From: Haplomitrium mnioides
Lineage: Eukaryota > Marchantiophyta > Haplomitriopsida > Calobryales
Assembly (NCBI GenBank): GCA_049999725.1
Contig: JBNGIS010033960.1
Location: 21,752-85,751 of the forward strand
Direction: 5' to 3'
Length of the DNA: 64,000 nt
The notes beneath the pieces are model-generated. The model saw nothing but the letters and a program-made list of their open reading frames with translations, made no database searches and was not told the origin of the DNA. The translations under genes were made by a program, and so were the position numbers. Within the stretch, counting starts at the first letter, position 1. Each line of letters begins with the position of its first letter. Positions 44,530 to 57,340 of the stretch are shown here, in pieces.

Positions 44530-47487
44530 CTTGCCCAGAAGTTGGCTGAAATGCGCAAATCAACACAAGTGACCCTTTCTTCTCCTCTGGACATGGTACA
44601 CTTAGCTTGCCAATCCTAGTTGATTGGTCCTCTTCTCAACCTAAGAACAAAATTGACAACAAATCATTACAAAATTTTGTCGTTCTTCTCTTGAGCACCA
44701 TAGACCGATCTTTGGTTCTACAAACAGTTTTCAGATTTTCTTGCTTGACTGCAGCAAAAATCTGCTTCTAGATAGCTTGCGCCTTGGGAGCATACTGGTG
44801 GACTTCTACCACCCTTGCACTACTCAGCGGAGGGTTTGGTTTAGCCTCTCCGAAATCAGAATTTTATTTTTATTTTTTTCTCCAAAAATTTCGTTTCTTA
44901 TTTTGATTAGTGTTCATCTACCGCTGCTTTGCGTTGAAAATAGATTTGGCAATAGATCTCTTCTAAACCTTTCTCCTGCAAATAGAGCATGTGCTCTTCT
45001 AGCTCAGTCCAAGGTTTTTCTATCAGCCCCGAACAATGTACTCCCTTCTACAGTGTTCTCTACAACTTTGTTCTCTCAAAATTTCAGCAACCCTCTAGGC
45101 TCTATTCTCCAAATTAACACAAGAACCCTCCTGCAAATTTGCTGCTCTCAAATGCCTTCGAAGATTGAATATTACACAAGGAAATTCTCCCATAACAGAG
45201 TATGCAACTGTTCAAACTAGGATTCCACAGAACATTGAAATTCACCCCAAGAAAATGCCTTATGTTGTTGCTGACCCTTTGTAGCAGCAATAAAAAATGT
45301 TGCTCTACCAAATCCAACACCAACCTTTCATTGACTTCACTCAATGACTTTTCTTTGAGTAGCAAGGCTTTCCTTCAACGATTTTCTCTGCCCACAAAAA
45401 TCTGCTTGACAAAGCTTTAACAATGAGTAGAAATCAAAAAACTTGGTCAACGATCTACCTTTGATGAGAAATCAAAGCTAGATTGTATTTCAAAACTCAA
45501 ACAACAAGGGCTGCTTGCAAAATTTCCTAAGATTTTGCTTGTTCTCTGCTCAAGGAAGATCCCTTAGGCTTGGGATCGACAACTGCCACAGATTGCTTAT
45601 GTGACAATTCTTTGCTCATATCCTCCAAAATATAGATCCCTGCAGCAAAACTTTGTAATCCTAAACTCTTTATGAGTCTTTAAATTTTCTCTCCTAGCTT
45701 GACCTTTATTGAATGTTGTAGGCCACAAACAAGATGAATAAAAAGGGAAAATTTGCCTTCCATTGAAAGACAACAACCACGAAGGTCTACTTGAAAGTCA
45801 AACTTCTAAGCCCATTTTGACACAAAAATTTGTGCTCGATGCTCTGCTCAACCAAATTGCTTGAGGAAGAATCCCTGCAAATGCAAATTTGTAGGAGCTA
45901 ATTGGCATCATTAAAAATCACGGGAAAGCCTTGTGTAGTTGCCTTAGAGCACACCCAAACTTGCCATAAATAGTCTACATATAGGAGAAATCGCCAAGGG
46001 AATGTTGTTGCGATGGGAGTTCCTCACTACTCCAAATCCCTACATCATTGTCATGCTCTACAATCTTCATAGCAGCAATTTGCTGCTCAAAGATTTGTTC
46101 AACAAAGTAGTTCAACTTTTGCAGCCCTTAAAAAAATCCCCTTTCTAAGGAACTGCCCTCAAAGAAGAAATAAGAGCTTTTTCTGAAGCCTTCAATGGAT
46201 TTTTGAGTAGCCAAGCAAGGATTTTTCCCAATCCCTAAACAATCATTTAGTAACACATCAAATGCTCTCTGCCTCTTTGACAAAATCCTAATAGCAGCAT
46301 GTCTTAGTTGAGGACAAAATATGTGTTCTCATCAACTGCTCCTCCAGTTCCTTGAACTCCAGCAATGCAAATTTCCCTATGCAATTGGACTAAACTTGAG
46401 CAGCAATGAGAACCTCAAAATCTATGCTTAAACAGGTGAAATCCCCAAACTTCTCTTGATAAAATTCTTGATGAATGGAGGTCTAGTTTGTGCTCTTGCA
46501 AAGCGCCTTTGAAGACATGCAATTTTTTTTTACTACTTGAGCAACATCCTTCCACAAGAATCTTAACAACAAGAAAAATTGCAAATTTCCTGCTTAGCAA
46601 ATACCTTTGACAAATTTTGAGCATCAAACTAAAAACAAAAATTCAACTTCTTAAAACATCTCTTCAACAAAATCCCTTATTCTTGCAAATTTTTTGCCCA
46701 AGGAAGAAACTAGATTGCTCAACAAAATTCCTAAATTGACAAAGAAACCAATCGAAGAGACAAAAATGCATAGAAGCAATCCTAATGAAGAGCACTCGAT
46801 GGGAATCCATTTGTGACAAAATTGCAAATCTATTATGCAATTTTTCTTCACAATCCCGCTACTCAAATGGCAATCTCTGCGATTTTGGTTGCAGCAAATG
46901 ACTTCTTTTGCTCGACAATTTTCTGATGCTGAGCTTTGGCGATCTGCTTGTCGCTTCCTTTAAGGTCAAACAAAGAAAATGAGGTTTATTGCTCTTTGAT
47001 GATGAAATATGACCCTCAATCTACTCGAAGAAATCTTGCTGAACAAAATCCCTAACCTGCAGACTTCGGCGATTTCCTTTGTAGCAAAATGGTAGTTTGC
47101 GGTTTTCTACAACCTTGGACGAAATCGAACATAGGTTTTCTTGGGGAGAATATACACACAAAATCTAGACAAGAATATACACACCTAATTTGACCTTTGA
47201 TGTAGATTTCAGAATCTCCTACAAGTCATTCGATAAATGTTTAGCAACCAACAAGAACACAAAATCTGCAACCAAAGATTTCTTCTCTCGAGGTTATGTT
47301 TGTTTTCAACAAAGTTTGCTACCCCAAGACTTCTCTGAAATTGGATTGCAGCAGTCCAACAAACCAAAAACACTTCTTCAAATTGTTATTCACACACCAA
47401 CAATCTCGATATAATTTCTTCCACACAACTTTCAGCACTCTAAGATGCCACATATGCTTTCAAATCTTCTGACCCAATTTCTCACTC
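44530..47487 (-). other. long leader or LTR-like region with degenerate short repeats
   Basis: Nearly 3 kb without coding domains. Words such as gctcaacaaaatccct, tgcaaatttgctgctc and agcagcaa recur irregularly, about every 45-100 bp. A region of similar vocabulary lies at 57350-58100. I could not find a matching second copy at the left end of the element, so the LTR assignment is unproven. Confidence 0.4.
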
Positions 47488-49640
47488 GCATGTCATTTGA
47501 AAGTGTTTGGTTGTATTGGATATGTGCATGTAAGAGCAGAGACATGCATCAAATTGGATCCAAAAGTAGAGAAATGTGTATTCATTGGACATTCAAATGA
47601 GCAAAAAGGCTACAAGTGTTTCTATCCTACTACACACATGTTGATGGTGAGTAGAGATGTTGTTTTTGATGAATTAAATACTTGGTATCGTCAGAAAATT
47701 GTTGATGACTTAGTTGATACAAAAGGAAGATAGGTTGTGTCAAAATAGAGTAAGCAAACTCAAGAGTTGAGTGCTCCACAAGGTAAAAGTAACAACAACA
47801 ACAATAAAACATGGCAAAGAAGGCTACACAAGAATTTGGAGCAACATACTCAAATTAGTTCACAACCTAGAAGTATTGCAGAGATAACAATTGGAATGTC
47901 TTTATGCAAAAGAGGTGGCAATGAGTCTGAAAATACAGATGAATAGCTAAGATTACTCAAAGCTACAACATCATGAAAACTGCAATTGGAGCAGCAGGTG
48001 CAAAGTAAACTTGTGCACAAAAGTTAAATGGTGAAATACCTTGTTGATAGATTGATGCACAAAGGAGCTTTTGCATTCCATCATGCATACATGGTGCAGG
48101 TTATCACAAAGAAAGAACATGTCATGTTTGATGATGTTGTAGGTGACAAAAGATGGGAATCTGCAATGATAGAAAAGATGGATGCTCTTCATAAAAATCA
48201 AACATGAGAGCTAGTAACCTTACTTGAAGGGAAGGAAGCCATTGGATCTAAGTGGGTTTACAAACTAAAGAGAAATGAAAATGGCAGCATAAGCAGATTC
48301 AAAGCAAAGTTAGTCCCCAAAGAGTGTGCACAAACTCATGGGATAGACTATGAGCCGACATTCAGCCATGTGGCAAGAATGACAACTATTCGGCCAGCCA
48401 TTGCATTGGCTACAAAAAAACAATGGACCTTATAGCAAATGAGTGTGAAGAATGCATTCTTACATGGGGAACTAGAAGAAGAGGTTTATATGGTGCAGCC
48501 ATATGGTTTTGTTGATTTGGAGCATCTAGATCAAATATATAAGCTAAAGAAGACTCTATATGGGTTGAAGCAAGTGCCTTGAGCATGGTCCAACAAGATA
48601 GGCAAATACATTTTTTTTGTCGAATTCAAAGTGTTGGATGTAGATTACTCTTTGTATGTCAAAAAGACAGAGAAAGGTATCATGCTCATACTCATATATG
48701 TAGATGATCTCATTGCAACTAGAGGGAGTGTGTAGGACATTGTTGAGATAAAGAGCTTACTGGAGCAAAAATTTGACATGAAGGATCTTGGAGAGCTGAG
48801 ATATTTTCTTGGCATTGAGGTGATAAAAACATAGTAGGGTATGTGAATGATACAACGATAATATGCTCTGAATATTTTGTCAAAATATGGGAGGACAGGT
48901 TGCAAACCAATTGCAATCCTCTTAGATCAGAATACCAAGCTGATCAGGCATGAAGGGCAATCGATTGAAGATCCATTTAGCTTTAGGCCAATGGTAGGAA
49001 GCCTGATATATATAGCACCATCACCAGACCAGATCTAAGCTATGCTATGAGCATGACAAGTCAGTTTATGCAGGCTCCAAGGAAGCCACATCTTGATGTA
49101 GTGTGTCAAATTCTTTGGTATGTGAAATCTACATTACAGTCTAGACCATTTTATGACACAACAAATTTCAACTTTCAGGTTTTACAGATGCAAATTAAGT
49201 AGGAAGTGTAAGTAACCAAAGATCTACAAGTGACTTTTATTTTTAATTTGGTAGTGCTAGAATAACTTGGAGAAGTAAGAAGCAATCTAAAATTGTAGTC
49301 TCGAGCACATAAGCCGAGTACAAGATTGCAGCAATGGCTACATGTGAGGTAGCATAGTTGCTAAAACTTTTGCACGACTTGGGTGTTTGTAAGGGAACCA
49401 ATGAGGGTTCACTATGATAATGTAAGTAGTATTCAATTGGATAACAATCAAGTGTTTCATGCACATTCAAAGCACATTGAAGTGCATTCTCACTTTGTGA
49501 TATAGAAAGTCTTGGCTAAGTTGGTTGACATGCATTACATGAACAATAAGGATCAGTTGGCTAATATCTTCACAAAGGCATTGGGAGCAAAAAAGTTGTA
49601 GAAATTCATAAAGCAACTTGGTGTATATGCAATGAGCTCA
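47488..49640 (+). pseudogene. copia B integrase end, reverse transcriptase and RNase H, broken
   Basis: The fragment resumes with KVFGCIGYVHVRAE and EKCVFIGHSNEQKGYKCFYP (47497-47733). Reverse transcriptase blocks are GSKWVYKLKRNENGSISRF (about 48246), [40 protein letters not shown] and LILIYVDDLIA near 48690. LKDLGELRYFLGIEVIK-like and LDQNTKLIRHEG-like blocks follow. RNase H words are near 49180-49610, including FTKALGA. There are at least ten stops, for example at 48435, 48580 and 48735. Confidence 0.88.
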
Positions 49641-49648
49641 AGGGGGAT

Positions 49649-49888
49649 TATTGAGATTATGAGCTCAGATAGGCTACCATGCTGATCTAGTAGCCCACTT
49701 AGTCTCAGTTAGGGTTAGGGTTACTTTCTTATTGTAGGCTAGGGTATATGGTGGCAGATTTGGAGGCACACATTGGCACTCCTCTCTCTTGTAAAATTAT
49801 GGCATAATTGTGTCTTATGAGTGAGGAAAGCATTCCTTCAAGTCCATTTCTTTTTGTCTAGTATGATTTTGAGTGCAGTGTTTTAGCA
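49649..49888 (+). repeat. 3' LTR of copia B
   Basis: Preceded by the purine tract aagggggat. It matches the 5' LTR across its length (ttgtaggctagggtatat, cttgtaaaattatggc, gagtgcagtgttttagca). By eye the two LTRs differ at roughly a fifth of positions, so this is an old insertion. Confidence 0.9.
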
Positions 49889-49929
49889 AAACAACCTTTA
49901 TAAAGCACCCAATAGTAGAAGTTGAGCAA

Positions 49930-52300
49930 CAAGTTAGAAATTTTCTTGAAGAGACCTTGCAAAACAACCATAAAAATTTGCTAATTTTTTTTACGTTTGT
50001 CTGATAATGCGTTTAATTTTGATGAACTATTGAGAGAAACTCCAATCCATGCCATAAATTCTCTTGAAGAAAAATCTCTACTTGTTTATCAAGAGCTTCT
50101 AACCAGTAGTTTGAAAGAGGCAATGAAACCATTGTGGCTAAGCAACAAGATGACTGTCTTTTCTTTTATGTTGTTGCTTTTAAACATTTACCATAGCTAT
50201 GGTATTTCTAACAATGGAGTAAATGTTTTGCTGACTTTGATACAAGAACATACATTGCTAGCATGGCACAAAATTCTTCAAAATTTGTGTAATACAAAGC
50301 ATCTTTTGAGGAAGCTTAACCTCAATTATGAGAGAACTATTGCTTGTGAAAATGGTTGTGTATGCTAGCTACAAAAAATAACTATAGTATGGAGAGCCAA
50401 AGATGAGGCAGGTAGAGATATTGCACCAACTTGCAAAGATCTTGAGGTATTGGTCTATCTTCAAAAAGGTTGTATCCTAACACTACTACTTTTTAGTTGA
50501 TGACTTGGTATCATGAAAATTGGAGCACAAACAACATAGTTCATCACATTATAGATTCAAAGGCATGGAAACATGTGGATACAATCATTGATTCTTTGTT
50601 TCCAATGAAGCAAAGGAATATTCATTTGAGGTTGGCCTTTGATGAGATGATTCCCTTATAGGAAATAATTCAACATTGTGGTCTACTTAGCCAATCTTTC
50701 TGTTGAATTACAATTTACCTCCTTGGCTTGCCACAAAGAAATTTGTTGTGATGCTAGCTATGTTAATTCTTGAGCCTCAAAGAGAAAAACCTATATGTAT
50801 ACTTGGGTCCATTGAAGAACAAGCTTGGAAAATTGTGAACAGAAAGACTGCTTTGATGTGTTGAAGCATTATGTTTTTGTGCCAACACTTCAAACTGAAG
50901 GCAATGATATCATGGGCAATCTTGCATGTAAATTAATATATGGCCAAAAACACTCTTGCTACAAAGGTTGTGTGATTTGTGGCCTAAACTATGTGCCTCA
51001 TGGATTGAAGCATCATAAAAAAATACTAAAGTACATTAGACACAATCAATATCTACCACCACTTCATTAGATTCACATCAAGGATATAACAAAGAACTTT
51101 GATGGAAACACAATGTGCACTACCAAAGATGTCAAGTAGAGATCAAGAGCTCTAGGATGAAGAGGCTTCATCATACTTGAGCATGTTAGGAGCAAAAGTT
51201 GATGATGTTGAATGCCCAAGTAAGAACCATAGAGTAAAAGCAAAGAACTTATTGAAATGTAAGTAGTGAATAATGCACTCCTTCCCAAGCTATCTGCATT
51301 CATTGTAAACCTATCACATTATCATAGTTTTGTCATTATAATCTCTAAAACTAACAAAGAGGGTTTTGACTCTTTCATTTGCATCAACTAGTCATCAACC
51401 AATACTTGCACACCATCTATTGTGAAAAGAATTTTGCACACAATATTTTACACATCATCACTGGGACAAAGGACATTTCCTTTGATTGGGAAGACATAAG
51501 GCAGTTGCAAGTGCAACAACATTTGTGGTTTGTACCCAATCCCAATCCACACATACCAGAAGGAGAGAAGAAATTGATTTCTTGTGCCCTATATGCTTGA
51601 GTATCATTGAGAAGAAGAGGTTTTCATTGGTTTTGTTGACATTAAAAGCTCAAACTGATTTTTGCAATTCTTTGGCAAAGTGTGTTGTGAAGTCCAACAA
51701 ATTATCTTGGTTGAAATCTCATGATTTCTACCAGCTCATGAAACATATTCTTTCTTAGTGGGATCACTTCATCTAGGTGTTGGGTTGGTCATATCCATAG
51801 TAAGCAATGTATGGCGAGAGATATATGCCAAGGTGTGAGACCCTTCAATATATGACAATTTGATTATGGAAGTTGCATTTTTGCTTTTTGTGGTAGAAAT
51901 CCCTTTTCCACCAAGCTTCTTTGAATTAATGCATTTGATGATTCTTCTAGTGAAGTAACTAGATTTTTGTAGCCAAGTTTCAACAAGATAGATGCATCCT
52001 GTAGAGAGGAATTTGAAGGTGTTGAAAGGATATATATGAAACAATGCATGTCAAGAAGCTTCAATGACCAAAGGGTATATACTAGAAGAGTAATTGGAAT
52101 TCCTTTCGGAATACATGATTAACGTATAGGCAGTAGAGAGAAGAATATAGAAGTTGGAGGAGGACCCTCATGTTTTTGGGATTTTCTTAGAAGGATCGTG
52201 GAAGGAAATAATGTTGTAGTAGGTTGAATTTACAACTATTCATCATTATATACTAGAGAATGAAGAGAGAGTGGCACCATAGTACAAGTATGTGACATTA
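49930..52300 (+). pseudogene. CACTA (En/Spm) TNP2-like transposase remnant
   Basis: The piece 49997-50368 ends in LLRKLNLNYERTIACENGCV, the start of the TNP2 domain. DSKAWKHVDTIIDSLFPMKQ and RNIHLRLAFDEMIP (about 50547-50655) are the conserved AWKxFDxxxP and RNxRLGLxxDG blocks. IYNLPPWLATKKF, HGLKHHKKILKYIRHNQYLP and FDGNTM follow. KLSWLKSHDFYQLMKHILS (about 51693-51758) is the KLxGLKSHDCHxLMQ block. There are many stops. Terminal CACTA repeats were not found. Confidence 0.85.
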
Positions 52301-52879
52301 TTTTCTTTGCCATATGGATTTAATGAATATGTCATGTAGATTAGCAATGCTAATTTTTTTTTGTTGCTATACATAATGAATGATGATGTTGTTGATTGGT
52401 GAATCTCTTAATAAAAGGTGACCTATCCTTTTCTATGTTGATTGTACAGAAATGATGCCTTTTACTGAATGGTTTGCTTCTATAGTTAGATTTCACATGT
52501 TTGAGAATAAATTTGAGCATTTTGTCTTGCTTGCATATTGTCTACCACCAAGTTTAAAGGCGATGTGATATAAACATGCAAGGCCTATAAACACCAATTG
52601 AGGGTCATTCTAGGACTGTGAACATTGTTTGATTGTGACTCAAGAGGTGGATTTAGCACTTTTGATTCTAGGATAGCTTCAACATTCATAGAGAAAAAGG
52701 TGAACATAGTGGGTGCCAAACTCCTAGAGTCAGCTTAGTATATTGGTGTGTTAATAGACATTGTCACTGGATTATGGTACTTTGGAAAACATGGCACTCC
52801 TTTTCAAAAGTAGATGGGTAGATCCGTCTTGGTCTTGTAAGTCTTCAACCAATACAAAGTATTCAAAGTTTGGCCTATG
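52301..52879. other. junction between CACTA remnant and transposon copy 2
   Basis: No clear coding sequence. This may hold the end of the CACTA element and a diverged part of the ParB-methyltransferase gene. I could not set the boundary. Confidence 0.35.
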
Positions 52880-54210
52880 ACATGTTGATTTCCTAAAGGA
52901 ATCAAGGGTTTGATGAAGAAACGTGCATACTTGTTTATCAGCATAGGTTGGGTTAACAACTCCATGAAGTCTTCAATCAAGTATCTTATTTGAAAAGGCC
53001 ATTTTTTTTCTCCATTCTACACATAGGCAATTTTAAATTCTCCAACCAAATTGTAGTTGTTTCTTTGCAAACCTTACAACGTTGGATTGCAAATTCGCAA
53101 ATCTTGTTCTTGTCTTCCTTAGAAATTTTCTGAGGGTCCACTTATTCTCTCTCCTGAAATGTTCTCATCCCTTTGTACATGCTCGTTTTGTCTTTGACTT
53201 TAGTGCTTGTGATTGAGAATCATGCTTTGGCTTCTCTTTTGAGCTCCTCAAAGTTGAAGAAGAAGAAATTGATTGAGGAGATTTAACAAGAGATGGCAAA
53301 GGCTTCAAACAAAGTAGCTATGCTAGAAATGGTTTCTTCTTTGGTAGATCTGGTTTTTCTTTGATGAGCCTTTGGCCAGATCTAATGTTTTTTCTCCTTT
53401 TTTGGAGTAAAATGGGCACTAATTGCTCTAATAGTAATCGAGGGTCAACTCTACCTTCACAAAGACATGTAGCCGCACTTGGGTGTAGAATGTACTGAGT
53501 AAGGGACAAAGCTTGTTTGACTTTCAAAAGTTTTAGAGAGAATACAAGTTTGATGAAACTTCCCTTGATCCGTTTTGTATCGGGGTACGCATTTACAAAA
53601 TCAACAAGGAGCTTCAACAACTCAAATAAAATAAAAAATGTTAGACTCTAAAACCTAAAACTAAACAAAGTATAAAATGAAGAAACATGCAATCATTGAT
53701 GGACACAAAAGTTCATTGCACGCATGGACTCACGAGTGCACTTGGACTCGTGCATCCATGCACGCATAGGCTCACAAAAGCTTTGCACGCATGGACTCAT
53801 GAGTCAATGTGCACATGGACTTGTGTGTCCATGCACAACTAGGCTCATGAAAGCTATGAATGCATGGAATTAGGACCACAAAAGAAAAGCAAAGTGAAGA
53901 ACACTTACCCTTATACCCTCATATAACTATTGCAAGTTCAAGCTAAATGCGTCATTGACCTTAATTTTGTTGAAGCAAAATTTCTTAGAGGAGGCATTGC
54001 ATTGACCAATACCCTTCTTGGACTCCACCAAAAGCCCAATGTTGGCCTTATGCTCTTTGTACACCATCAATGCTTGCATAAGTATGCCCATGTTGAACCA
54101 ATTGTCATCCTCTTGAAAAAGATGTGGATGATTTTCAAGGTCCTTCATCATTCTACAACAAACTAGCTTTTCATTGCCTAGTCTTGTGGGCTTCAAGAGC
54201 TTCAAACAAT
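52880..54210 (-). pseudogene. N-terminal part of the ParB-methyltransferase gene, copy 2
   Basis: Minus-strand pieces are 54205-53927 (LVCCRMMKDLENHPHLFQED, FNMGILMQALMVYKEHKANI), 53620-53318 (FVNAYPDTKRIKGSFIKLVF and a basic tail) and the start of the ParB block near 52990-52900 (PFQIRYLIEDFMELLTQPML, INKYARFFI). These match copy 1 in order and spacing. The GxNxR part of the ParB block and the whole methyltransferase are absent. Confidence 0.65.
53700..53870. repeat. palindromic repeat array of copy 2 (GCACGCATGGACTC type)
   Basis: Five or six units (gcacgcatggactcac, catgcacgcataggctc, gcacgcatggactcatg, gtgcacatggacttgtg) with spacing of about 30 bp. It occupies the same place between coding blocks as the array at 10035-10290 in copy 1. 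Confidence 0.8.
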
Positions 54211-54629
54211 CAACATACCGACATGGTTTTGGTTGAGCTGTGTTTGAAGTTGTTGGTCATGTTGTCGTTTTCTTACGTTTCAAAATATAAGAAATTTGAC
54301 AACTAAAAACATAAGATAGATGCTAGTGTGAAACATGAAGGCAAAATAAATCCAAATACTAAGTAAATACAAAAGCGTTTGCAAAAAAAAAAACCAAGCT
54401 CACAACTACGTTTGTGACAATGGAAAGGTAGCTTTTTCCACATAAGCTTGCATTAGTATATAAATTTATTCTTATATGCATCTTGCTAATTTATTTCTCT
54501 AAAATAATTGCACTATTTTATCATTGTGTAGAGTTTTTTTCAAAAAAATGAGTTTTTTTGTTGCTAGTATGTACTATAATTATATGCACAAAGCATTTAT
54601 TAAGTTTTTTTACTAATTGTATATTTTAA
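54211..54629. promoter_or_regulatory. AT-rich divergent intergenic region of copy 2
   Basis: About 420 bp between the two divergent genes, matching the position and size of 10730-11170 in copy 1. TATA-like tagtatataaattt is at about 54452. Confidence 0.5.
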
Positions 54630-56220
54630 ATGGCAGGAGGGTCAAGGGGTAGGAAGCTATTGAAATTTCAAAATTATTGCTCTCAAAGAAGTTTCACTAT
54701 TAGACGACAATGTGATCAATTTTCAAATCATCGTTTTGATGACAAAAGCATTGGAGAACCAAGAGCAACAAGTATAATTGCTAGCATTTTGGGCAAAAAA
54801 TACCTACTATTCAATAAGATATGTCATCATGGGAGTGGACCCTATGTGCACATATGATCAACAAGTGAACCATATGCATGCATAGGATCCAAGAGTCAAC
54901 CCTACGCGCACATGGGATCCAGCATACCTATCAAGCAATCAAAGTTAACTCCTTTCAGAGATTTTCAAAACACTAGACCCATTGTGCATATAGGCCTTGA
55001 TACTCTAACCAAACTTCATTTCAATGGAACCATTGCTCCTCCACTAGAATTCAAGAGAAAGAGAGACACCTTGAAGACTACTCATTGTTATTCATGTGAC
55101 AATCTTGAAAATGTTGTTGAGGTGTCTACGTCGACAACCAAGACAAAAAAGTCGAAGATAAAAATATGTTTGTCGATAAGTCTTTGAGAGCGCAACAAGA
55201 TGACTTTCAATTTGGATTGTAATTTGATATCTTTGGCAACATTCAATTGAAAAATTACTTCTACTCAAGTTGGATTTGAAACCAATTAAACTTGGAAAAA
55301 ATATTTCCTTATGTTCAAGATTTTGGTGATGATTATGTTTCAGCTTGGTCGAGTTCTCCTACAACTCAAACTTGTTTACCAATATTGAAGAAGCATGTTT
55401 CAAAACAATGAAACACTTTTAATGATGAAAATGCTCTTGAAGATAATGCTTTGTCTCCAATAGGTGGATTTGTATACAAACCAAAACGATCGGCCAAACA
55501 TAAGAGCTCTTTATTTGGGTCAAAACCCAAACCGGTAAATCCTTTACATGACAACTTTTTGTCAAAAGTTCACTATGCCAAGAGCTTTATAAAACCAAAA
55601 CTCAATCCGATATCAATTTTGAAGTTGAGGAGAATTTAATGTTCTCAAAATAGTTGTTCGTTATTGTGCAAGAAATTTTTCTTAAGAGTTATAAGAGAAA
55701 CACACTTTTTGCAAAGCATGAAGAATCAAGATATCACATTACAAAAGAGAGCACCAAGAACAAATTCCAACCTTGACAATCAATTTACTCTGCCTAGTGA
55801 TGCCATTGTATGTAGAAGAACATTCAAATTAATATTTTTTGCGAGGAATGATAGAATCCAAAAGATATAAAATCTCAAGAATGCATATCCTAGAGGCATT
55901 TAAAAAAACAGAGAATTAGCTCCTAAGGGGGATTTGTGCATGAGTGGATGGATAATGGAAAGTTTCTAGCCACTATACAATGTATTTCAAAGAAAAGAAC
56001 CTCGATAGCATTTTAAGGTTTTTTTTTTTAATTTGACAAAGCATTGGAGAACCCACTTTCCAAATGTCAAAATTCCTAACCGTAACAAATTTGTTGTTTG
56101 TGAAACATGCAAAGAGATTAAATCTATGTGCAAGAAATCTGCCTTGGAGTTTGACAAAGGTAAGAAATTGCTTTGGCTTTTTAAATCCAAATTTATTATG
56201 ATCTTGCTTTAATTTTTTAT
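54630..56220 (+). pseudogene. DUF7869-like gene, copy 2, N-terminal half
   Basis: Pieces 54630-54857 (MAGGSRGRKLLKFQNYCSQR), 54912-55187, 55451-55639 (PIGGFVYKPKRSAKHKSSLF) and 55664-55870 (RVIRETHFLQSMKNQDITLQ, IVCRRTFKLIFF) match copy 1. NRNKFVVCETCKEIKSMCKK (about 56080-56140) is the last block before a gtaaga donor at 56160. Frameshifts separate the pieces. Confidence 0.7.
54832..54925. repeat. 30 bp repeat of copy 2, three units
   Basis: Units gtggaccctatgtgcacata, gtgaaccatatgcatgcata and gtcaaccctacgcgcacatg, each followed by a gatc-containing link, match the array at 11390-11565 in copy 1. Confidence 0.8.
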
Positions 56221-56604
56221 CTAACAAGTTTTTTTTTATTTATTTAGAAAATTGAAGAGACTCTAATCTTGCAGCACTCATTGAATGTGCCCACACAAGT
56301 CCAAGAGAGATTAAGGATCATTATTTTTCTAGTAGCCCTTGGTGAGAATATGGTTCATTATCACTACTTCAAACTCTTTTGCAAATTGAGGCATAATGAG
56401 CTTAGTAATCATTATTGTTGTTTGTAACATTGCACATATTTGTTGTTGTAGATTGAAACTCTCTCAATGCAAGCAGTCTAGCTGAGCATTTCTATTATTA
56501 CTGAAGTATGCGACTATGCAAGCATAGGTTTTTTGTCATTGGTTTGAATCCTATGCGCACATAGAGTCAAAGCGATGCTAAGAATAATTGTTGTTGTTGT
56601 TTGT
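56221..56604. other. intron-like DNA of copy 2 with palindromic sites
   Basis: Noncoding. It contains gcgactatgcaagcatagg (56510) and cctatgcgcacatagag (56552), matching the paired sites at 13369 and 13406 in copy 1, then a (TTG)n tract where the insertion begins. Confidence 0.5.
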
Positions 56605-56639
56605 TGGGACAAGAAGTGCAGGGCATTAGGGGGGGAAGC

Positions 56640-57340
56640 CCTGCTCTAGTCTTCACTTGACACACATAGCATAACATAGAACATATGAGAGAGGAAATGT
56701 GGATGAATGCAAAGTACATAACAGAGAACTGAAGGGGAATACATTTATCTTTATATACTTTGTGTCACCCTCCATTAATATCTCCATACGTCTCTACCTA
56801 CATCCATTGATGTCCCTCATGCGGCCTTCACCTTGTGGAGTCAACACAAAGTTTTGGACCGTCTAGCCTCATCATGTATGGCAGTGAAAAGCTGCCATAA
56901 CTCCTTGCTGGTGTCATTAGTCACAACAAGTTTTGATCGTTGATCTTCATGATGAGTTTCTGCTACTTTATGGAAGTAACGGGAAAACTTAGCCATGATG
57001 ATGCCTTGTACTTCACTCACCTTCCTCTCCTACTCCAACTCAACAAATAACAACTGAAATGACACTCTGCCAACTCCATCTACAGGGAAGGGTCAAACCC
57101 CTTTACTTGGGTTAGACTTCTTTTCTTGATTCCTAATCTCCCTGCAGCCTACAACAAACTCACATAGGCAGCCTTGGCCCGATTTCTCTCTCATTTTTTG
57201 TTTTCTTATCTCCATTTCTGGCCAGACCTGCAACAAACACACTCATGCCTATAACATAATTACTCCTCAATCCACAATATCCCTTACCATCAATCCCAAT
57301 TCTGGCATCCAAATCTTTAAAAGGCGTCTTCTTGTTGAAT
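56640..57340 (-). other. unassigned coding-like and LTR-like DNA in the insertion
   Basis: On the minus strand GIIMAKFSRYFHKVAETHHE, DQRSKLVVTNDTSKELWQLF and TAIHDEARRSKTL can be read through 57010-56850. I do not recognise this protein. A G-rich tract (attagggggggaag) lies at 56630. Confidence 0.35.

Larger units (their letters stand above)
35845..47487 (-). mobile_element. Ty3/gypsy-like element encoding a DNMT3-like methyltransferase and a PHD finger, nested in copia B
   Basis: Read right to left: a long leader or LTR-like region (47487-44530), primer-binding site (44529-44511), Gag with zinc knuckle (44480-42700), CpG-rich block (42690-39990), Gag-protease linker and protease (39540-38466), DNMT3-like methyltransferase (38300-37250), integrase C-terminus and PHD finger (37250-36621), polypurine tract and short LTR-like repeats (36570-35845). 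The reverse transcriptase, RNase H and integrase catalytic core are absent. Each coding part has stops or shifts. The element therefore could not have moved on its own in this form. Confidence 0.75.
32913..49888 (+). mobile_element. Ty1/copia element B, split by a nested gypsy element
   Basis: The 5' half (32913-35843) holds LTR, primer-binding site, Gag and the first part of integrase. The 3' half (about 47488-49888) holds the end of integrase, reverse transcriptase, RNase H, polypurine tract and LTR. The two LTRs are clearly a pair. The intervening 11.6 kb is a minus-strand gypsy element. Compared with copia A, about 270 bp of integrase coding sequence is missing at the junction. Flanks are aaaaa before and aaaca after, a possible weak target duplication. 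Confidence 0.9.

Noticed and set aside
44530-47487. Confident 5' LTR of the DNMT gypsy element
   Set aside because: No matching sequence exists at the 3' end of the element, where only a 126 bp LTR-like piece is seen.
56850-57010. Captured host gene (MAKFSRYFHKVAETHHEDQR)
   Set aside because: The reading frame is plausible, but I cannot assign it to any family.
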